From positions 6,189,501-6,253,500 of the forward strand of contig NC_091873.1 of NCBI RefSeq assembly GCF_019399895.1: a stretch of DNA of 64,000 nt, written 5' to 3'. This document shows, in pieces, positions 12,207 to 24,799 of this stretch (its first letter is position 1; each line of letters opens with the position of its first letter). The stretch comes from Cardiocondyla obscurior. Its lineage: Eukaryota; Arthropoda; Insecta; Hymenoptera; Formicidae. The translations under genes and the position numbers were made by a program. Under the pieces are notes generated by a model. That model ran no database searches, had not been told where the DNA came from, and saw nothing but the letters and a program-made list of their open reading frames with translations.

Positions 12207-12304
12207 AACCGCCGGCGGCAGTATGTTGGGCGACGTGAACATCTCAGCGATACTGGACTCCTTTTCTGTCAGTTATGATAAAAGAGTAAGGCCGAACTAC
12301 GGAG
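12207..12304 (+). CDS. Rdl: Rdl exon 2: start of mature extracellular domain
   Basis: The exon follows a TTTACAG acceptor and ends at GTAAGT (12305). Its first base completes a codon begun in exon 1. It then encodes TAGGSMLGDVNISAILDSFS and on to the conserved DKRVRPNYG. The NIS triplet is a predicted N-glycosylation site. This is the N-terminal helix and first strand of the GABA receptor extracellular domain. The last base starts a Gly codon completed by either exon 3 copy. Upstream of the acceptor there is no in-frame start codon, so the true start is in an unseen exon 1. Confidence 0.97.
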
Positions 12305-15300
12305 GTAAGTGAAGACTTGGATGTTTCCCATCTTACGATAAACGAAATCATTCGTGGATTTGATAACATGCGCAAAACTTGTTAATTCATTGGCAACATC
12401 CAATTTACTTATTCGATTAAAAATTAATCGGCGTTAATTAATTTCCGCGCCCGCGAGAACGCGTTACGTGCGCTTTAGCAAGTTTTGCGCCCGACGCCGA
12501 ACTTTTTTTTCCGTTTCATGGTTTATGATCGTTACACTATTACATGAATCTAAAACGTTACCTTGCAGCAAACGAAAATGAGGAAACTAGATGATGAAAG
12601 AGACCAAATATTGACAGAGTGGCAAAACCAATCAATTGGTAGACGAACAAAAACCCAGCATGCAACTCTTTTAATTTCACTTCGTTCGCTGCAAGCGCAG
12701 AAAAAAAGACCAAAAAAAAAAAATAAAAAAATAAAAAAGAAAAAGCTTTTTACGTGTGCTCGGATAACAAAACGAAAATAAATATAAGCTGTACCGTATT
12801 CCATCCTTTAATGCAGTGCTGAGATAAAAGAAATTGAAGAAGGGAAAGATGATAAATATACGCGCGCGAGATTTTTGCCCGAAAACATTTAATGCATAAA
12901 GTCGATACGCGATCGGGACATAAAGCGGCGGGCGTTCGGATTGTCGTAACAATGGTGTGACACAACGAGCTAGAGCTTCGGCAAAACGTTTTCAGGAAAT
13001 ATTTTTGACGTCGCTTATCATCTCCCACGTTTTACCCTACAAAAAAAAAAAATATATACGACGAGCTTTCGAGCTCGTACTACCGCTTTCATAAAACAGC
13101 TCTGACAGGAACAGTGCGGTAGCACGTGTACGCGAATCGCATCCCGGGCAAAGGAGTAATTTGCAGTTCACCACGCGGCTCAACCGCGCGACTACCGAAA
13201 AAGAAATACCGATAAAACGGCGCCGGCAAACAGGGGCCTTTCTATCGCGGGGAGATAGGAAACTGGCACGTGACTCGCCGTAGATAAAAGTAAAGTAAAA
13301 CACAAAGCGCTTCCCTCCTAGCTCTTGATCAGTCCCGCAAAGTACACGTAATTTGTAGCTGCCAGCTTCTGCGCGAGACGGGCGTTTCGAATAAACGCTA
13401 GACGTTTATCGACTGCGAGAGCGGCGATACGATTTTGCGGCCGAATAAACGCGATGCTTATAAAACATAGGGATATTAAAGTGCCATTAGTCCAGTTTCG
13501 AGTGAGCACGCTCGCTGCTCGGAGAGTCAGTTAGAGGCAATTAGCGCCTGCCGATGAACGGCTCGTCCCACTTACGGCCGGATAGGCCTGGCCAAAAAAT
13601 TGTCCTCCACCCCCTCCCCCCTCGCGAGCGCGCGCCTGCTCGCGGGTCCGATCGCCGATATCGGAGCAGCTAATAATTATGATTCATACGTGCCGACGAT
13701 TCCGCCGCGACAAAGTCATATTTTCGGGGATGGCCTCGTGGAGGTAGGGCGGGGCTGGAGCGTTTCGATAAAACTCGGATCGATGCTGGGACGCCCCACG
13801 GGTTGCCACGGGTTACCGTTAACGGCATCTCTCCTCCGGCTACACTGAGACGCAGTATCTCGCCTTCAATTACGATTTTGACTTTGATTCCGTCTTGGCA
13901 GATTTCTTTTTATCCCGGACGCTATTTCGGCGTCAGCGCACTTTCGAATCGGTGTCGCAATCGCGAGAATGTGATACCTCGATTTCATATAGCCACCTTA
14001 TTTTTCTTCTCCCCCTCCCTTCCTCCCCCTCCTACCCTCCGCCCGCCGCTTTCGAAAGAAATTCAGGTTTGATTGATCGAGAAGCATTTCGGTTCTACAT
14101 TTTTGACGAAGCTAAAAACGTTTACCGATATTTATAAATCCGGCAGGTAATCTCACGCTGGTAGTTATTATTGTTACTATTATAGGTCAGATATAAAGAT
14201 CAAGAGAGAGCGAATGGCTGAGCTTAATTCTTACTCTGTAGACGGTTAAAATTACAAGCTGTAATCATATAAATTTTAATTAAACCGCGTCGTTAAATAA
14301 AATGAACGAAATAAACATTGCATTCGATACAACGCGGGATGGCTGTCGCAGTTAATAGAGATCGTGGCAAAAATGCATATCAATTTTTCAGGCCGTATTA
14401 GGAAAATGCATTAGTGATGGCTCACTCCGCGGTAAACTCCGACTGACTGTCAAGCATCGTTTCATTTTCCGGCGGGATCACGTATATAGGTTGCTATCGG
14501 CAGATCGCAAAAAAAAAAAAAAAAAGTGCACTAAATGTACCGCCTAGATTCGAATCGCCGATATCCGCGCCTTCCGCCTCTCCCGCATATCGATACGCGA
14601 GATCTCCAAGGGGAGGCGGGGAGGGAGGGAGGAATAGGAGTTTCTAACATTTAAAATTTAGATCAGTACGCGGAACATTCCGGAAACGGACACGAGAATA
14701 TCGCGGACGGGCGGGATAAACCGTGTCGCCTGCCGTTGCTCTCTTCGATTCGTAGTGCCTCATTGGATATTCCCCGGAGCGCAGCCGGATTTTCAAACAC
14801 GAGCTTCGCCGCTGCCATCCAAGGCCTACGTAAAATGACAAAATACGTGACGGGAAACTCGAAATGTTTGCACTCCATAAACACGCTGTCGTAATAATAA
14901 ACAAAAACTTTTTCGCATCCGCGTGGAAAAGAAACTCGAGCGCGTTAAACAACAGTGTTGGTACAACTGCGATAAACAAACTAATTAAAATTATGAAATT
15001 TTATACGAGCTTTATATTACGTGCTTACTTTTATTCGATAAATACGAGCTACGAGTTTTTATTGTTAATATTAATTCAGTTATCAAATATATTTTTACAA
15101 TAACAAAGTAATAAAAAAAAAACAAGAAAAAAAAAAAAGAAAAAAGAACAATGTGGACTAAAGATTATTATATGTATATGATTTATATGGAGATGCGTAT
15201 ATATGAATTTAATTCGTTATAATATTCAACTTTATACAACGCGTAATAAAAGAAAGAAATATAAAAACATTTGTAACAAATATCGGTCGACGCAAAATTG

Positions 15301-16731
15301 ATGATTCCGATTTTTCGATCCCACGGCCGATTATTAATTTTTGTTCTGTTTTAGTTGCATCACATGTGTCTGAAATATTTTTTAATCTCCCTCTCTCTTT
15401 ATTTATTATTTTTTTCTCTTTTTTTTTTTTTTTCGGAGTCTGCTCTCTCACGGGCGATCGGTTTGCACCGGAGAAGCATACTGGCGCGTTTCAATTAACT
15501 CGATACCACGTCGGCCGTGCGTTTTCCAGCATGTCGCGAGAACGTCATTGTGAAATATGTGTCCCATATGGGATGTTTCTCGGCTATAGGGGCTTTAAAA
15601 ACATCCTAGAAATGGAAATGAAGATATATCGGTCGAGTGGCGCGCGATGGCGTTGGCAGAGCCGTTGTTTACGAGTCAACTTTATCGCGAAAACGCCAAC
15701 GTGGACACGTATATGCGCCTCGCACCCCGAAAACCTCTTTCGCCCGCGTTCTCCCTCGGCCTTCTCTCGACCGAATCTTTCCATCTGCACCCGACTACCC
15801 ACCCTCCTTGCACCCTACTGCCTAAAATTTTATCCATAAACTTTCCCACGGTGAGATACCGCCCGATCGGTCGCGATTACATTTTTTTTCTTTTTTCTTT
15901 TTTCTTTTTTTTTTTCTTCGTCTTTGCGGCCGATCAATTCGACCGACTGCTTCGATTTCGTGCCTCACATCTGGCACAGACTACTGAAATTTTCACGAAC
16001 CCTCGTCAAGCCTTTGAATTTAGATTTCGCAAGAATTACGGGAGAAATAGCTTATGCCGCGTCGCATATTGAAGCGCGATAGCGTGAGCGATTGTTTTAC
16101 CGTCGCGAATTTTTAACGGGCGTACATTAATTGAAATTCGTTGAAAATTTTCTAAAAAATTCTTTTATTAAATTTTATTACAACCACGACAAGGGAGATG
16201 CATTTTTCCGAATAATCGCGATATTTGAAACAAGTAAAAAGAAAGAAGAAATAAACAAAAAAATATTTAAAAATAACAAAAGTATTTGACACAAATTATT
16301 TTAAATAATTCAGCTATTAATAAATTCGAGGGGATTATTAGCTTTAAGTAAACGCAAGCGTGCATAATGTAACCCGTATGACACCGAAGCACGTCACAGC
16401 GCTGCGCCTAGAGAGATTAAGCCTATCAGTTGTGTAACTATAGTGACGACCGAGCACACGTAAATTGGCGCATAAATTATTATCGGACATCGTCTAATCG
16501 AAAGCGATTACCACTTTCAGCGATCCATCCAACGTAGCGACCTCACTGACATATACCATTTCGTATTCACAGTAAACTCATAGAAAAGTTCAAAACCGAT
16601 AAAGAACGAACGAACGAAAGAAAGCGATAAAGCTTGCAATTAGCGAACGAATGCCATACAGTCACTCTCACCGTGTAGCTTGGCCGCGACCGAAAAACCG
16701 GCGACTCAGTCTTACTAACCTTCGATTTCAG
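12305..16731 (+). other. Rdl: Rdl intron 2
   Basis: Non-coding. It holds A-rich tracts (12707-12745 and 14511-14525), a CpG-rich patch at 13040-13830, a G/A-rich stretch near 14610-14635 and pyrimidine-rich stretches at 14008-14050 and 15880-15925. The 3' end has a branch-point-like ACTAAC about 15 nt before the CAG at 16729-16731. Open frames inside are short and overlap each other; I see no nested gene. Confidence 0.85.
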
Positions 16732-16799
16732 GTCCTCCCGTCGAGGTGGGCGTCACCATGTACGTCTTGAGTATCAGCTCCCTATCCGAAGTGAAAATG
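16732..16799 (+). CDS. Rdl: Rdl exon 3, first alternative copy (SSLSEVKM form)
   Basis: This 68-nt exon begins after TTTCAG and ends with ATG at 16797-16799, followed by a non-consensus donor GTACTA. It encodes PPVEVGVTMYVLSISSLSEV then KM. It is one of two mutually exclusive exon 3 copies known in insect Rdl, which differ by only two residues; here the differences are Leu versus Val and Lys versus Leu relative to the copy at 21154. I do not assign the letters a or b. Use of exactly one copy is needed to keep frame, because 68 is not divisible by three. Confidence 0.96.
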
Positions 16800-19700
16800 G
16801 TACTACCTCTAGGTCTTACTCAGTAATTCCGCTGAAAGTTACTCATTTACTATATTGTTCTCGGCTAAACACTGTTTCCGCCCTCCCACTCTTTCCCCCC
16901 TTACACCCCCCGCCACGCCCGCCCGCCCGTCGGGGTTTCTTTAGCTGCCCGTGTATTTTCCGAGTCAACGATTGCCGTTGATCGTTACTGAATTGCAATT
17001 AGCATTTTTTGCCCACCGAAAACACATGCACATACACACCTGGGAGAACTCACACACACAAGCGCGCGACGACACGAGTGCGGATGCATATCCGGTTCAA
17101 CACTGTTGTACATACACGCGCACACGAGTGTGCATTCTTTCCGTTTGTGTGATCACCCTCGCAAAAAAAAAAAAAAAGAAAAAAAAAGAGAAAAAAAAAT
17201 GGAACAATTATTGTTTCCATTTATTCAGTTAGGTGTACAGACCTAGAAGATTTTTTATTTCATTACGCAGCATAATTCTCACTTCTCTATTTGTGTTATG
17301 TGTGTTTGTAAAATTCAAACGTACTCAACGTGTTCTGTCATTGTCTCTTTCTTCCCGAAGCAGATACTTAAACATCGTCACGGCTCATTCAGGTAAATGA
17401 TTTATTTGATAAACCAACAGAAGCAACGGTGGAAACAACGCGCGTTGGTTCCGGCGGTCGACTCGAATTGCCGAATTACATTAACAATCGATGAATCTGT
17501 ACGAATAATCTCTCGTGCCATTCGCGTTGCCTTGGCAAATAATTCGTTCGTGTTTTGTTAATCATGCGCTAATTGGAGCGATACTTTCAACGGCCAGCTC
17601 GCCAATAAACTACTCATTGTTTAATATGTTCGCCGAAGTGTAAATTATCTCCATTTGCCTAATGACGCTGTTGCGATTATTTCGCTTCGGACGCGTACAC
17701 AACAATTGATTAACTGCAGTTCTGCGAGCTCGCGGCTTTGACGACGACCCGCTTTAGCACAATGAAAGAAATTCGATCCTCGGCGGATCGGTTGGTAGAC
17801 GCGAGGCACTTAACGATCGTCTCTAACGTCGATAACGATCGCGTATCCGTCGATCGACACCCCGACGGCGAACTCGGTTAGATTGCCACGTGCAGAGCCG
17901 CATCGCTCTGGGCTATGTGTCTCCTTTGATGTGCTGTTCATTTAACGACGACGTTTGGAACCGCGAAAACCGAGTAACACGATTACCGAAACGATTCAAC
18001 GCTCGCTTCGAGGACCACGCTCGCCGACGCGAAGTGACGTCCAATTTCTTGGCACGTTGATTCCGAGGGCAATTGAATTCAAACTATGCAAGAGAAGAGA
18101 ACTAATCGGTAGTACGTCAGAGTATCTCGATATTACGAACAGCAACGTCTCTCGAGCGAAATAAATTCTTGAGCGAAATAAAAGCTCTCTCCTACATTTT
18201 TTTTTTTTTTTAATTGAGTGGAATCGGCGATTAAAATTGACATCTCTTCGCAACGCGCGTGTGTAGATTCGCGTTGAAAGAAGTTAAAGCCAAAACACGT
18301 TCATATTAATCGTAACATAAATCCGTGACTTCTAGACAAGTAGTAAAACGCGCGAACTTTCCACCATTGATCTAATCATAAAAAGGAAATGGAGCTATTA
18401 ATCTGTTTGATTTTACGGCAGTTTAATGGTACCTTGGATCGTACTTTACATTTAGTTTACGTTTGATATGGTATTCTTTGATGTTAAAACACATTCGAGC
18501 ATTGCAACGACTTGTAGGACGGAAAATAACAATTATTAGATTCAGTCTTCGAGTTTGAACTCTATATATAACGTCTATGAATTTTTTATTTGAAACCGAA
18601 TAGCGTTTCGTAAACATTTCGGTTCACTTGATACTGTATTATTTCTTTCTGATAAAATGTTCACGAAACATCGAATTCAAATAAAGAATTCACGCCGCTC
18701 AAACCCAAGGGCTAAACGTAATAAATATAAGCCGCAAAAATTCTTCAGTATCGAAGAGAATTAATAATTTATATCGACGAGTTTTCCTTTTAATTATTTT
18801 AACTTTCGTAACAACAATCTTATTTTTTTTTTATTTTTAAACGAGGCAGTAAAATTATGTCAGTCGTGGACCGAAAAATATCTTATTCACGAGCGTGAAA
18901 GGAGACGCTTTACCATTTTCTTTTTTTTTGCAAAAATGTCTATTTAATAATTCGTATAAGACACACTTCGCAAACGCGGGCGATTACGCGACGCGGTTTA
19001 CCGCTTACACTTCGAAACTACCGAAATGAAGCTAACCAAGCCGAGTCTCTCCTAACTCATTTGATATATTGTAGTACCATGTGGTCCGTCCGCTTATCGC
19101 GGTGCCGGTTAACACCGACGCAGGAATGTGTGTGCGCGTGTATGACCTTACACGCATTCTCCTGTACACATACACAAACGTACACGTACATTTTTTAGTA
19201 GCGAGCAACAGAAAGAAACAAAAATTTATCCGAAAAAAAAAAAAAAAAATGGACAAAGTACTATATTTCATATTTCAGATAATATATACTGGCTGTTCTC
19301 GTTCCTCGCCCGAGAAACGGGGGCTGTAGTTTCGGCAACTGGAAGCAACGAGACTGCGTGGACGCGGTCGCAAATCGAGCTCAAAATCTCAGGGAAAAAT
19401 ATAAAAAAAAAGAATTAAAAAAAGAAAAATAAACGACCAGAGTCGTTCTAAATTATTGCGAGGTAGTTTCCGTTTAATGCGCGGAAACGAGATTTATTTC
19501 GAAAATAATCTCTTAACTAGATGTTCCGCGTGATTCATGCGCATGAACTATATGGACGCGGAAATACCATTATAAAACTTTCGACGCTGACAAAAGGAAC
19601 TTGCGGAGCGATGGATCAACGTTGAGACGAATTCTCTTTATCTTTTTTTTTTTCTTTTGTTTTTTTCCTTCTTTCCTTTTGGTTTTCAGTTGCTTCGACT

Positions 19701-21153
19701 ACGTTTTCGTTTTCCACGGGCGTGGAAAAAAATTAGTTCACTGATTTCCTGCCTGACTTTAAGCCTGGGCTGTCCCGAACGTCACGTAGTGTTAGAGGGA
19801 ACGTGAATGAGGAGCGTCTTTTTATTGCTTTCTGCTCTCAGGAAAAATAGTATTTTGTTCAATATATTAAACACACGCACGACCGTCCCGTTAGACCGTT
19901 TCTTAGACGCTCTAGCTGCTATGCCGCGGTTGCTGAGATGGGCTGCCGCCTGCCATCACTTACAATTATTATTATTCTATGTCCCGCCACCCGAAAGAAA
20001 TCCCCCTATTGACCGACACTTCCGTCATTTCTCTGTCGAAACACCGCACGTATCACGCGTTTCGTGTATGAACACACGAGAGAGAACGTTCCGCGGTCGA
20101 TCTGCATCGATCGTTATCCGTCCGATAATCCTTCCAGCAAAATCTTTCGGTATACAAGGCATCCCCCCTCACATCCCCTTAGAAGCTAAATGAAAATACT
20201 AAATAGATTTCGCCCGGAATCGACGACCGCAATGACAATGACAGCAATTCAGTGTAAAGTAACGATGTCGTTCGACGAATGTCCGACAAGATGACACGCC
20301 GCTCTTGATCAAGGAGGGGTGTCTAATATAGGGCGAAAAAAAAACAAAAAAAAATAAAATAAAAGAAAAAAAATCCGATAATATAAAACGTGCCACATTC
20401 CCCCGTGATATACGTACACGTATAGCCACGACGAATCTAATTGGAATACGACGCGACGAGTGATCGGCAAAAAACGAAAATCGAAAGAACGAGAGGGTGC
20501 GAAAAACAAGACCACTATTAAGCGACGCGATACAGAAACGAAATCAAAAAATAAAAAAAATATAAAATATTTAAAAAAATGTAGTAGTAAGGTAATATCA
20601 TACTGCTACGTGGCTGTGATGTGTATGTAATGTATACGTAAGAGCGTAATGTCTATGTAATGAGACAAGTATGGATGATTCTTCTAGCTTGGGAAGGCAA
20701 CGTGGCCGACGACGAGTCCTGTTGATTTGGTTCCGTGCAGGGTGTGAGCTCTTCTCGACTTGTCCGTTCGTGCTTTACCTCTGGCTCACGCGAGACGGGC
20801 ACGCTCGCGACAAAAGTAATCCTTTCCGTGCGAAATTAAAGAAAGAAAAAATATGTTAAATTTGTTCGCGCGTGATCGCGACGGGTCTTTCGTTCCCTTG
20901 AACCGCGAGACACGCGCAATATCGTGCGGCGACCGCTAGAAAAGGTACACCGAAGGTTTCCTGAATTTTAATACGCGACGCAGAGAGCGCGCGCTTGAGC
21001 CAGAGGTAGAGACAGAATTCGTTTTTATTACTGCTATTATTACAGTTGTCTCTAGATATTTACTGATCTCGTACGTGATAGGTCGTACACGGTTGATTAG
21101 AGATCGGCGGGTAATCACATCGACCAAGGCCGGATGGTTTTTGTTGATTGCAG
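16800..21153 (+). other. Rdl: Rdl intronic DNA between the two exon 3 copies
   Basis: Non-coding. A C-rich pyrimidine tract lies at about 16878-16925, just after the first exon 3. A CA/GT-rich patch with a poly-A run spans 17030-17205. Other A-rich runs occur at 19234-19250 and 20337-20370. The final 25 nt before 21153 are T-rich with TTGATTGCAG as acceptor. The longest frames (such as 19807-20193) are not supported by family resemblance or splice structure. Confidence 0.85.
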
Positions 21154-21221
21154 GTCCGCCTGTGGAGGTCGGCGTCACCATGTATGTCCTCAGCATCAGC
21201 TCCGTGTCCGAGGTGTTGATG
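21154..21221 (+). CDS. Rdl: Rdl exon 3, second alternative copy (SSVSEVLM form)
   Basis: This 68-nt exon follows TTGCAG, ends with ATG at 21219-21221 and uses the donor GTACAG. It encodes the same peptide as the copy at 16732 except for Val and Leu at the two variable positions (SSVSEVLM). At nucleotide level the copies differ at many synonymous sites, so the duplication is old and the protein is under strong constraint. If both copies were included, the second would be read out of frame and reach TGA within this exon. Confidence 0.96.
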
Positions 21222-24200
21222 GTACAGTTTGCATTCAAACTCATACAAACTCGACATCGACAATTGCCCGTTCATTTATTTCATCCAGTCTCGCGAACAG
21301 CCACGCTTTTCCCTTTCCCACCCCTTCCCCCCTCAGACCCCTCTCACCGCGCCCTCCCCCTTTTTCGCCCCCCTGTTTCGTATCCGTCGTATCAAAAAGC
21401 GACAGCAGGAACGTCCATTTCCGCCCGACACATTGCCGTTTCACATTGCGATGGCACGATCGATGGTTAAAGCCAAAATTTTCGCCGATGTTGCTTTGAA
21501 GGGAGTTTTTTAAACCCACGCGTTTAATTGGACCGATCATCATACGTCGAGCGTACCTATCGTGAAACCTGACGCCACCACTATCATTGATCGAATCAGC
21601 TTACCAGTCGCGCCACTTGCTTCCGATTGTATCCGCAGTATCGTCTGTTTCGACTTGTTTATTCGTTGACCCGTTGCAACGTGCACGGACGTTCGCGTAA
21701 AATCAGAATAAAAAAATCAAAATTTCAACATCGAATCGCTGTACACGAGACTCGATAACAACGATACTATCGCACGTTTCGTGGAAAATCGTGCGGAAAA
21801 TCAAAGTTCGTATACGTGCGATTAATTCAATGAACTATTTGCATATTCTTTTTTTTTTTTTACCGCGTTGATTTCGCGCGCATAAAATCTCGCAGGGAGT
21901 AGAACGTGAATTAGCGATGCCGCCGCGCGTATATATTCGTATCTGCTTAAATCTCGAGTCGTTCTCGATATCTGGTCGCGGAAAGGTGCACCAGGGGAAA
22001 TACATGCGACGCGGCATAGTGATGTTATGTCGGCAGCAAGGGGCGTATCGACACATCGCCACACGGTATAAGCTATACAACACGTACACACTTCTCCATG
22101 TACACGGAGATATATACGGTACACACATGCGACAATAGTATACACACGGATGGCCTACTAACCTACGTTTTTATAGCTCGTCACAGCTGTTTGGTTGGCT
22201 GAACTGTTACAAGGGAACCTTGCTACGTTCCACAGTCTTCGCAAGATATATTCTTGTCCACTTCGTTTATGGTTTATGGTTGAGTCGTTTGATTCGATTT
22301 GCGATGTTCTTGTTGCATGGCCCTACCCGCGGTGCTCGAACCGACGAGATAAAGAACCCGGCGGTTTCGCTCGGCGCGCGGAAATTTAATTGCAAGTGAA
22401 AGAAAAAATTAAAAAAAAAAAAAAAGAAAAGGAAAAAATTAAAAACAAAAAGGAGAAATAAAAAAGAAATAGTTTCCGGGAGAGACCCGACGAATGCCGC
22501 CGTCTCCGCCGGACAATACGCGCGATCTTTTAATCCTGCGAGAGGGCATTAAGTCCTCTTCGCGATATCACGTCCTTGCGAACCGTTCGAGGGGATCGTA
22601 AATATGTAAGTTAAAAATCCAAGCTCGACTCACCGTCTTTCTGAGATATCCACGGGACGGAAATCCTATCGAGGTCCCTTCTGAAACACGTAATATAAAT
22701 ATGCGTGTTATTGAAACTTGTTCAAACTAACAGGTACTTCGTAAAAATGAAAGCGTACGAGACCCCGATGCAATATGAAATTTTTATTTTATGTTCAACG
22801 CGATCGAGTGATGTGGCAGTAAAATTCGGATCGAGCACCGTAGGCCGCACATACGTTGAGATACGTTCGTATACGCGTAACCGTACGCTCTTATGTGACC
22901 GTATCTGTACATAAGAAACGCATAAAAGTGTACGTACGCGTATCCTGCGTTATTGGTACACGTATATCTATATATTTGTATTTGTTTCTCAATATATTTA
23001 AGGTATATAGCGGCACCGTACAACGTATTGTGTATTACGCATAATCCTGTAGTAATCGAAGATATATTCTGTTCCGGTTTCGGCAATCAGCTTCAAACTC
23101 GCACGAAGCCTGGATCCCCCCCCATCCCCCCATCGATCGCGTTCTGAAATATGCGCCTCGAACTGCCGCGCTTCCATCCCGGGTTTCGCCCGGTAAAGAT
23201 TATGATCGAAAATTAAACCGCCGTGAGGAACCGTCGAGCGTTCCGCGGCGGCAAAGTCGTCGCAACCGGTCGACCGCGGCCGAGATCGCGCGGTAAAACG
23301 TACCCGCGCACGATCGAAGGGAATAAAATATAAAATAACACACGGGCCGTGAGGCGCGTCGTCGGGCGATCGACGCCGCGATTCGTCGACTCCGCGAGAC
23401 TCTCGCTGCGGTAAAACTTTCAGGAGCTTTCGGGGCTCGCGATGGATTCCAGGACGGTGGTGTAACGTCGAATCTATTCTGTTAGCTCGCAATCGACTCT
23501 TTCTCCTACATATTTGACGCGTAATCGCGCGAGCTGCAGCGGCATCTCGATACACGTTCAACTCCCCCCTCGGCTCGCCCCTCTCCCCCTGAGATCCAGA
23601 GTACGAGTTTGGAGCTGAATGTACGAGGCTGGACCCCAGGTGTTGAGCCCTGTGCGGAAACCAAATCAAGTCGACACTGTCACCTGGGACGTGACGCGCG
23701 TGTTTTTACACCCGCTGGCGAGTTTTCCCGTTCTACATATTTTCCCATCTTGCCTTTACGTCGCGTTTTTCCCGGCCCGATCCTCATCGCGAAGCGACTT
23801 CCAATGTTCATCCCTCGAGGGCCACTCTTCGGACTCTCCGGCCGGCGTCCGCGAACAACGAGGTGATTTTCCTACCAATTTATCTTTCCTTTCATCATTC
23901 GCCTTCGAGAAAAAAAAAAAAAAAAATCGGCGAACACAGACGGAGGGAATAATACGGTGAAAGCGCCTTTATGCGCTCGTTGATTGTAGTCCTCTCGGTC
24001 GAACGGGACCAAGAAAAGAAGAATAAAGCGGGGGTAGATAGAGCAAGAGGGTGACGGGGGAAATAGAGAGCAAAAGAAAAAAATAAAAGAAGAAGAAAGT
24101 ATCGAAAGAAGATACCCCGCGGCCCTCGAAGAACGAAATACTTCCTTTCGCTTTGTACCTCCTTTCCATCCTCGGCCAGCCGATGATTGCATACCAAATG

Positions 24201-24765
24201 AAGAGTATAGCTCGTACGACGTTGCGACTACATCGAGACTATACTAATATATATATAATTGTATTTGCATATATATCTCGTATATATCTATGCTATTATA
24301 TCGTAAATATACTGACACCTATATGAGCTGTGTCATTGTCAGTGTGTGCAGTGCGCTTCTGGTTGCTATGAATCACGTCACGCTATATTATGTATATATA
24401 CATATATATATATACAATTTCTACAAGCGCGAACGCGGCGTATGTGTGTATGCGTGCGTGTATATATATATGCGCGTGTGTATGTCTACGTGCGTTTGCG
24501 CGCGCGTCAAGCCTGCGTTTATTGTACTGTGTATTTCTCGGTGTGTGCGAATGTGTGTGCGTAACACATGGCGAAAAAAAAAAAGGTCTATGTGCTTGCG
24601 TGTACACATCGCGGTAATTCGCGCTCGTCGAGGCACGATGGACTCCGAAATGGAGCGTTTCTCCTCGTACGAGCCCCTCTCGCTTCCATCACTTGTCGTA
24701 CAACACTACTGTACCGTTTCTTTCTATTTTTTTTTTCTATTCTTCTCTTTCTCTCTCTCTTTCTT

Positions 24766-24799
<34 letters not shown>

